NCBI GenBank assembly: GCA_903953455.1
Contig: CAJBJW010000282.1
Location: 1 to 10,861 of the forward strand
Length of the DNA: 10,861 nt
Source of the DNA: an uncultured Pseudomonadota bacterium
GTDB lineage: Bacteria; Pseudomonadota; Gammaproteobacteria; Methylococcales; Methylomonadaceae
Direction: 5' to 3'
The notes under the pieces are model-generated. The model did no database searches and was not told where the DNA came from. It saw only the letters and a program-made list of their open reading frames with translations. Position numbers and translations under genes: made by a program. Shown one piece after another: positions 5,942 through 10,861 of this stretch (the stretch's first letter is position 1; each line of letters opens with the position of its first letter).

Positions 5942-6868
5942 ATGGACAAATTAACAAGTATGAAAGTGTTTGAGCGTGTCGCGAAAGCTGGCAGCTTTGT
6001 GGGTGGCGCGCGTGAATTAGGCATTTCAAGAGCGATGGCAACCAAGCATATCATGCATCTTGAAGCGGATTTGAGAACAAGACTCTTTAATCGGACAACA
6101 CGCAGTTTAAGTTTAACGGACATGGGCGCAGCATATTTAGAGCGTTGCACTCAAGTGTTACTTGATATTGATGATATGGAAACTGTCATCACTCACCTTC
6201 AGACAGAATTACGCGGCACGCTTAAAATTAGCGCCCCACCTGTCATTGGCGCCACGCATATCACGCGTGCCGTTGCTGAATTTTTAAAGCTCTACCCTGA
6301 TTTGACGGTAGAAATGGTATTGCAAAGTAGTCATAGCGATTTAATTGACGATGGCATTGATATTGCTATCTATTTGGGTGATTTAGACGATACCAGCATG
6401 GTTGCTCGAAAGCTAGCAAGCTCCTCCATGATTGTATGTGGCTCACCCGATTATCTTGCGCAACATGGTATTCCACAAAAGCCTGAAGATCTTGTGAATC
6501 ATAGCTGTATTGTTAATTGGGCAAGTGCGCCGCAAGACAAATGGAAATTTAAAACTGAAACCGGCTACACCACTATTAACGTGGCGGGTCGAATGCAATC
6601 CAATGTTGCAGAAGCTAATCGCGTTGCCGCTCTAAATGGCTTAGGGCTAGTCGTCATGGCAACGTACGTGGTTCGACGCGATATTGAAAAAGGGAAACTA
6701 CAAACTGTTTTAGAAAACTATGCATTGCCGCCACTTGATATCCACGCGGTATATCCGCATAGAAAATATTTATCCGCTAAAGTGCGGTGCTTTTTAGATT
6801 TTCTACAAAAATGGTTAGAAACACGCGTTTCTATTTCGTGGACACGTGACATACAAACAGACAAATAA
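5942..6868 (+). CDS. LysR-type transcriptional regulator, CrgA-like subgroup
   Basis: This is a cytoplasmic DNA-binding regulator of 308 residues, a normal LysR-family length. The winged helix-turn-helix is at 1-60 (MDKLTSMKVFERVAKAGSF, ARELGISRAMATKHIMHLE, LFNRTTRSLSLTDMG), followed by a linker helix. A periplasmic-binding-protein-like effector domain spans about 90-295, including RGTLKISAPP (91-100), a GIDIAIYLGDL segment (138-148) and a C-terminal YPHRKYLSAKVRCFLDFL (271-288) typical of the CrgA-like group. The inducer and regulon cannot be told from sequence. It is divergent from minC and is followed nine bases later by msrB on the same strand. It may therefore control the downstream msrB-aminopeptidase-fumarase genes, its own promoter, minC, or none of these. 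Dyads in the upstream region are candidate binding sites. Confidence 0.92.
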   Translation: MDKLTSMKVFERVAKAGSFVGGARELGISRAMATKHIMHLEADLRTRLFNRTTRSLSLTDMGAAYLERCTQVLLDIDDMETVITHLQTELRGTLKISAPPVIGATHITRAVAEFLKLYPDLTVEMVLQSSHSDLIDDGIDIAIYLGDLDDTSMVARKLASSSMIVCGSPDYLAQHGIPQKPEDLVNHSCIVNWASAPQDKWKFKTETGYTTINVAGRMQSNVAEANRVAALNGLGLVVMATYVVRRDIEKGKLQTVLENYALPPLDIHAVYPHRKYLSAKVRCFLDFLQKWLETRVSISWTRDIQTDK

Positions 6869-6877
6869 CTAAAAAAT

Positions 6878-7246
6878 ATGATAAACGACGATGATCTCAC
6901 CCCAGAGCAGTTTAATATTTGCCGCCTAAAAGCAACCGAACCCGCTTTTACGGGTAAGTATGTCAACTGCAAAACAGTAGGCATTTATCACTGTGTATGC
7001 TGTGACCGCGCACTTTTTGATTCTCATACCAAATACGATTCCGGCTCAGGATGGCCCAGTTTTTGGCAGTCTATCGAAGACAGCATCACCGAACACAGTG
7101 ACACCACCTTTGGTATGCGGCGAGTTGAAATTGTTTGCAGTCAATGTGAATCGCATTTAGGTCACGTTTTCACTGATGGTCCAGCACCGACTTTTCTTCG
7201 TTATTGCGTCAATTCTGCGTCACTTCTTTTGCGAGAAACTTCATGA
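6878..7246 (+). CDS. msrB: Peptide-methionine (R)-S-oxide reductase MsrB
   Basis: MsrB reduces methionine-R-sulfoxide in oxidised proteins with a catalytic cysteine regenerated by thioredoxin. It has 122 residues, a little shorter than E. coli MsrB (137), with no signal peptide, so it should be cytoplasmic. Both zinc CxxC pairs are present, Cys39/Cys42 and Cys87/Cys90. The core motifs are YDSGSGWPSFW (53-63), RRVEIVC (81-87), SHLGHVF (92-98) and the active-site RYCVNSASL (108-116) with catalytic Cys110. Other cysteines (15, 31, 41) are additional; which one resolves the sulfenic acid is unknown. The ATG follows the regulator stop by nine bases and has no clear Shine-Dalgarno sequence. Its TGA overlaps the next ATG by four bases, implying coupled translation with the aminopeptidase. 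Confidence 0.96.
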   Translation: MINDDDLTPEQFNICRLKATEPAFTGKYVNCKTVGIYHCVCCDRALFDSHTKYDSGSGWPSFWQSIEDSITEHSDTTFGMRRVEIVCSQCESHLGHVFTDGPAPTFLRYCVNSASLLLRETS

Positions 7247-8568
7247 GCGCGTCAATTCATGCGCAAGCGTTACTCGACTTTATTGATTGCAGTCCAAGTG
7301 CTTGGCATGCCGTCAAAAGCATCGAAATGCAACTTGCTGATTTTCATTTTCAACGTTTAGATGAAACGCAGATATGGAATTTAAAAACCAGTGGTCGTTA
7401 TTACGTTGTGCGCAGTGATTCGTCGATTATTGCATTTGTACAGGGCAAAGAATCTGTTGCGACATCCGGCTTTAAGCTTATTGGCGCACATACAGATTCA
7501 CCCAGTTTGCGCATAAAACCCAATCCGCAATCAACTGCCGCAAATTTGGCCAGATTACACGTTGATATTTATGGGGGCGCGATTCTTGCGACATTTAGCG
7601 ATCGTGAATTAAGTTTAGCGGGACGCGTCAATTACCTAACGCACTCGGGTGACCTCGCACAATGTTTAGTCAATTTCGAGCGCCCTCTGCTTCGCTTACC
7701 TAATTTAGCTATCCATCTCAATCGCGGTGTGAATGAAGATGGGTTAAAATTCCAAAAACAACATGAATTGGCGTTGATATTTGCTGATATTTTAAATCAA
7801 TTGACACCCAGCGCATTCACTGACTTTACAGAACTGTTGCAAGCTGAATTACCCAATGATGTAGACCAAATTCTTTCATGGAATTTGAATGTTTACGATA
7901 CACAAAAAGGGCGTTTTTGGGGCGCGAATAACGAGTTTTTTGCTAATGGCCAAATTGATAACTTAGCCTCGTGCCATAGCGCGTTAACGGCTTTACTAGA
8001 TGAAAAAAACCTTCAAAACACGCAAAGCACGTTGGTATGCGCCTTTTTTGACCATGAAGAAGTCGGCAGTGAGAGTCATTGTGGCGCCGCTAGTCACTTT
8101 TTAAGCGATACGCTCAAACGCATTAGCGATGCAACCGCTCAAAATTCACAAGATTTTTCTCGTGCATTAGCAAAAAGCTTCATGATTAGCGCAGACATGG
8201 CGCACGCTTATCATCCTAATTTCCCAAGTGTCTATGATATGCAACACGCGGTACATATCAATCAAGGCGTTGTTGTCAAAATCAATGTCAATCAACGTTA
8301 TGCAACAGATAGCGTATCGCAAGCCATGTTCATTGATTGGTGCAACAAAGCGGATGTGCCTTATCAATTGTATTCGCATCGCAATGACCTGCCTTGTGGC
8401 AGCACTATTGGATCGATTGTATCGCAATTGGGTCTGCGCACTGTTGATGTCGGTAATCCCATGTGGGCCATGCACAGTTGCCGAGAAAGTGCGGGCGTTT
8501 TCGATCACAAAGCCATGATTGACGTCATGAATTATTTTTTCTCAACTAACAGCGACGCCACGTTATGA
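7243..8568 (+). CDS. apeB: M18 family metallo-aminopeptidase (aspartyl/ApeB-like)
   Basis: This is a dinuclear-zinc aminopeptidase of peptidase family M18, a cytosolic enzyme forming large oligomers that removes N-terminal residues from peptides, often with preference for acidic ones; the preference here is not readable. It is 441 residues long, within the family range of about 430-480. All metal and catalytic residues appear present: GAHTDSPSLRIKP with His83 and Asp85, NGQIDNLAS with Asp239, FFDHEEVGSESHCGA with Glu272/Glu273, ISADMAHAYHPNF with Asp318, and NPMWAMHSCRE with His411. The N-terminus (LLDFIDCSPSAWHAV) is typical. The ATG at 7243 overlaps the msrB TGA; an in-frame ATG at 7204 would add 13 residues from inside msrB and is unlikely. 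Its own TGA overlaps the fumarase ATG, so msrB, this gene and the fumarase form a tight translational chain. Confidence 0.95.
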   Translation: MSASIHAQALLDFIDCSPSAWHAVKSIEMQLADFHFQRLDETQIWNLKTSGRYYVVRSDSSIIAFVQGKESVATSGFKLIGAHTDSPSLRIKPNPQSTAANLARLHVDIYGGAILATFSDRELSLAGRVNYLTHSGDLAQCLVNFERPLLRLPNLAIHLNRGVNEDGLKFQKQHELALIFADILNQLTPSAFTDFTELLQAELPNDVDQILSWNLNVYDTQKGRFWGANNEFFANGQIDNLASCHSALTALLDEKNLQNTQSTLVCAFFDHEEVGSESHCGAASHFLSDTLKRISDATAQNSQDFSRALAKSFMISADMAHAYHPNFPSVYDMQHAVHINQGVVVKINVNQRYATDSVSQAMFIDWCNKADVPYQLYSHRNDLPCGSTIGSIVSQLGLRTVDVGNPMWAMHSCRESAGVFDHKAMIDVMNYFFSTNSDATL

Positions 8569-10076
8569 GTCTTATTCGTCAAGATGATTTTATTGAAAGC
8601 ATCGCGCAAGCGTTGCAATTTATTTCCTATTATCACCCAAAAGACTTTATCACTGCATTGCATGAGGCTTACCAGCGCGAAGAAAGTCCAGCTGCCAAAG
8701 ACGCCATGGCGCAAATTTTAATCAATTCACGTATGTGTGCTGAAGGTAAACGGCCTATTTGCCAAGATACCGGCATTGTGACGGTATTTATTAAAATTGG
8801 CATGTCAGTGCAATGGGAAACCACCCTTAGCGTAAGTGAAATGGTAAATGAAGGTGTCCGCATTGCTTATCAAAATAGTGATAATCCCCTACGCGCGTCC
8901 ATTTTACGGGACCCAGCAGGGACGCGCACTAACACGCGAGATAATACGCCAGCCGTTGTGCATACCGAATTTGTTTTAGGCGATAAAATCGACATTGATA
9001 TTGCCGCAAAAGGGGGCGGCTCGGAAGCTAAAGCCAAATTTGCCATGCTAAACCCCTCCGATAACATTGTTGACTGGGTACTTAAAACCGTCCCTACCAT
9101 GGGTGCAGGATGGTGTCCGCCGGGTATTTTAGGTATTGGCATTGGTGGTACAGCAGAAAAAGCGATGTTACTAGCAAAGCAAGCGTGCATGGGGTCAATT
9201 GATATTCACGAACTTAAAGCGAAAGGCGCAGCAAACCGCCTTGAAGAATTGCGTTTGGAGCTTATTGAAAAAGTCAACGCGCTGGGCATTGGAGCGCAAG
9301 GGCTAGGAGGCTTAACCACAGTTTTAGATATCAAAATTCTTGATTATCCAACCCATGCGGCAAACCTTCCCATTGCAATTATTCCAAATTGCGCAGCAAC
9401 GCGTCATGTACATTTTGTTTTAGATGGCAGTGGCGTTGCGCAATTCACGCCCCCTAGCCTAGATGATTACCCACGCATTACGCAGAACGCAAGCACCGCC
9501 CGAAGAGTCAATTTAGACACGCTAACACATAACGACATTCAATCATGGCAAGTTGGTGAAACACTGCTACTCAATGGTACTTTGCTCACTGGACGTGACG
9601 CGGCGCACAAACGCCTTTGCGAGATGCTTGATCGCGGTGAAACACTGCCTGTTGATTTCAGCAATAAATTTATCTACTACGTTGGCCCTGTAGACGCAGT
9701 TAGAGACGAAGTAGTTGGACCAGCGGGACCGACTACCGCAACACGCATGGACAAATTTACTGCACCTCTCCTCGAAAAAACAGGGTTACTAGGAATGATT
9801 GGTAAATCAGAGCGTGGTAGCGAAGCGATTGCACAAATCAAAAAACATCAATCCATCTATTTAATTGCAGTAGGTGGAGCCGCTTATCTGGTATCAAAGG
9901 CAATTAAGCAGGCGAAAGTACTCGCTTTTGCCGATTTAGGTATGGAAGCCATTCATGAGTTTGTCGTTGAAGATATGCCTGTAACGATTGCCGTAGACAC
10001 AAAAGGCAACTCAATTCACCATCTCGCACCAATACAGTGGCAAGCGAAAATAAGTGATATTTCTATTAAACAATAA
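8565..10076 (+). CDS. fumA: Class I fumarate hydratase (iron-sulfur, single chain)
   Basis: This cytoplasmic TCA-cycle enzyme interconverts fumarate and malate using an oxygen- and superoxide-sensitive [4Fe-4S] cluster. At 503 residues it is a full single-chain class I enzyme with alpha domain (about 1-290) fused to beta domain (about 300-500). The three cluster cysteines appear as Cys66 (RPICQDTG), Cys184 (GAGWCPPGILGIGIGG) and Cys276 (IIPNCAATRHVHF). The beta domain has GRDAAHKRL and GPAGPTTATRMDKF, followed by a GMIGKSER motif. It is unrelated to the class II, FumC-type enzyme. A class I fumarase homologue acting on L-tartrate is a possible alternative, but the full-length two-domain form favours fumarase. 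The ATG overlaps the aminopeptidase stop (ATGA) with no Shine-Dalgarno site, so translation is probably coupled. The symbol is by analogy with E. coli FumA/FumB. Confidence 0.95.
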   Translation: MSLIRQDDFIESIAQALQFISYYHPKDFITALHEAYQREESPAAKDAMAQILINSRMCAEGKRPICQDTGIVTVFIKIGMSVQWETTLSVSEMVNEGVRIAYQNSDNPLRASILRDPAGTRTNTRDNTPAVVHTEFVLGDKIDIDIAAKGGGSEAKAKFAMLNPSDNIVDWVLKTVPTMGAGWCPPGILGIGIGGTAEKAMLLAKQACMGSIDIHELKAKGAANRLEELRLELIEKVNALGIGAQGLGGLTTVLDIKILDYPTHAANLPIAIIPNCAATRHVHFVLDGSGVAQFTPPSLDDYPRITQNASTARRVNLDTLTHNDIQSWQVGETLLLNGTLLTGRDAAHKRLCEMLDRGETLPVDFSNKFIYYVGPVDAVRDEVVGPAGPTTATRMDKFTAPLLEKTGLLGMIGKSERGSEAIAQIKKHQSIYLIAVGGAAYLVSKAIKQAKVLAFADLGMEAIHEFVVEDMPVTIAVDTKGNSIHHLAPIQWQAKISDISIKQ

Positions 10077-10090
10077 AGAAGTGATTATTT

Positions 10091-10429
10091 ATGAATACAT
10101 ATCGTTTTTTTCTCATCAGTTTTTTAGGGTTAATTCTCACAGGATTAACCGGTTTTAGCGATAGCACAAAAAAAAACAAGAACATTAAAACCATCGAAAC
10201 AACGAATACGGCACCTAAAGTTCTCGATTTATCACTACCAGCACAAATTGAGAATACCGCTGGATCGAAAACAACTACTCAAATCAAACCTGAATTTACT
10301 ATTGAAAAACCAAAAAAAATTCAACGTGAATTAGAGTTTGATACCCAAACAATCATGTCAATGGAACCTGAAGCAGACAAAATTAAATCCGTTGATGGTG
10401 CGAGCATTACCATTAATTTAAAACGCTAG
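10091..10429 (+). CDS. Small exported protein of unknown function
   Basis: I do not recognise this 112-residue protein. It begins with a signal-peptide-like N-terminus: MNTYR, then a hydrophobic stretch at about 6-22 (FFLISFLGLILTGLTGF). GFS before Asp24 is a possible signal-peptidase I site. There is no cysteine after the hydrophobic stretch, so it is not a lipoprotein as read. The mature part is hydrophilic and rich in Lys, Thr and Glu, with no cysteine or further membrane segment. It contains a short hydrophobic patch VLDLSLP (43-49) and a C-terminal DGASITINL patch that could be beta strands. The ATG follows the fumarase stop by 14 bases with only a weak AGAAGTGA-like site, and uppP follows 28 bases later, so it is probably cotranscribed. 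A periplasmic or envelope role is inferred only from the signal and the uppP neighbour. The Lys/AAA-rich codon use resembles ordinary genes here, so it is probably real. Confidence 0.7.
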   Translation: MNTYRFFLISFLGLILTGLTGFSDSTKKNKNIKTIETTNTAPKVLDLSLPAQIENTAGSKTTTQIKPEFTIEKPKKIQRELEFDTQTIMSMEPEADKIKSVDGASITINLKR

Positions 10430-10457
10430 TCCCCTTCATTTTACTTTTTAGAGCTTT

Positions 10458-10861
10458 ATGGATTTATTACTTGCAATTAACACATTAATTTTAGGCATTG
10501 TTGAAGGACTCACGGAGTTTTTACCGATATCAAGTACAGGGCATCTTATTTTAGTGGGCGATTTGCTCGACTTTAACGATGAAAAAGGCAAATTATTTGA
10601 ATTAGTTATTCAAATGGGCGCGATTTTTGCGGTATGTTGGGAGTATCGAAAACGAATTCATGGCACATTTAGCGGACTACGAAAGCGCGAAAAAATAGCA
10701 CAACAATTTACTATCAACTTAGTCATCGCCTTTCTACCTGCAGCCATATTGGGATTTCTTTTTAGCAAATACATTAAAGCCATCTTATTTAAACCCGTTC
10801 CCGTCGCGTTGGCATTTATCATTGGTGCATTGATTATTTTTTGGGCTGAAAAACGTGAACA
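10458..10861 (+). CDS. uppP: Undecaprenyl-diphosphatase UppP (BacA), 5' part (gene runs off the right edge)
   Basis: This inner-membrane phosphatase converts undecaprenyl diphosphate to undecaprenyl phosphate, recycling the lipid carrier for peptidoglycan and other surface polymers; overproduction is known to give bacitracin resistance. The frame is open from the ATG at 10458 for 134 codons to the edge; the family is about 270 residues. The first hydrophobic segment holds the diagnostic motif EGLTEFLPISSTGHLIL (16-32), with Glu16, Glu20 and His29 matching the catalytic/metal residues of E. coli BacA. LFELVIQMGAIFAV (46-59) and LVIAFLPAAILGFLF (90-104) match later family segments, and hydrophobic stretches near 46-60, 88-104 and 114-130 are probable membrane helices. 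The second signature with the catalytic arginine lies beyond the window. A weak AGAG sits four bases upstream. It is 28 bases after the unknown exported protein, with no terminator between them. Confidence 0.96.
   Translation, partial: MDLLLAINTLILGIVEGLTEFLPISSTGHLILVGDLLDFNDEKGKLFELVIQMGAIFAVCWEYRKRIHGTFSGLRKREKIAQQFTINLVIAFLPAAILGFLFSKYIKAILFKPVPVALAFIIGALIIFWAEKRE

Noticed and set aside
6780..6788. AAGTGCGGT, identical to the core DNA uptake signal of Haemophilus/Pasteurellaceae.
   Set aside because: It is the only copy I noticed in nearly 11 kb, whereas such genomes carry roughly one per one to two kb, and here it encodes a conserved segment of the LysR-type protein. I take it as chance.
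8167..8518. Open frames of about 96 and 113 codons on both strands within the aminopeptidase gene.
   Set aside because: They overlap strongly conserved M18 active-site coding sequence and have no recognisable protein features, so they are shadow frames.
8870..9190. A 106-codon minus-strand frame within the fumarase gene.
   Set aside because: It is antisense to the conserved fumarase alpha domain, with no ribosome site or protein features.
1..10861. Possible mobile, defence or biosynthetic island.
   Set aside because: No transposase, integrase, terminal inverted repeats, tRNA target, CRISPR array, toxin-antitoxin pair or phage gene is visible, and nearly every gene is a recognised housekeeping or regulatory gene with intact key residues.

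Overview
The window is a compact chromosomal segment from a gammaproteobacterium of moderately low GC (AT-leaning by eye). That placement rests on gammaproteobacterial-type MinC/MinD/MinE, PrmB next to AroC, a DolP-like two-BON-domain lipoprotein and a one-piece class I fumarase. I cannot name the genus from sequence alone. No tRNA, rRNA, CRISPR array, transposase or phage gene is visible, and no gene-free stretch exceeds about 210 bases.

All genes run outward from one divergent regulatory region at 5736-5941. Leftward (minus strand) lie seven genes in order: minC, minD, minE, a dolP-like lipoprotein gene, a GlcD/D-lactate-dehydrogenase-type FAD oxidoreductase, prmB and aroC (cut by the left edge). 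Gaps are 37, 1, about 37, about 130 (or 96 if the longer FAD-enzyme start is used), 26 and 21 bases. MinCDE places the division septum. The DolP-like lipoprotein belongs to the outer-membrane/division-site maintenance family. PrmB methylates ribosomal protein L3, and AroC makes chorismate.

Rightward (plus strand) lie a CrgA-like LysR-type regulator, msrB, an M18 aminopeptidase, a class I fumarate hydratase, a short unrecognised exported protein, and uppP (cut by the right edge). Gaps are 9, -4, -4, 14 and 28 bases, so this is probably one transcription unit, with translational coupling at the two ATGA overlaps. It mixes redox repair (MsrB), peptide turnover, an oxygen-sensitive TCA-cycle enzyme and lipid-carrier recycling for the cell wall.

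The divergent region holds a plausible sigma70-type promoter on each strand and two dyads that are candidate operators. No clear intrinsic terminator was found. I see mostly housekeeping genes and no evidence of a new defence, mobile or biosynthetic system. The points most worth checking are the min-dolP linkage and an apparent change at DolP's membrane-binding tryptophan, the dyads between minC and the regulator, the unusual minC leader, the msrB-aminopeptidase-fumarase operon, and the unrecognised exported protein before uppP.
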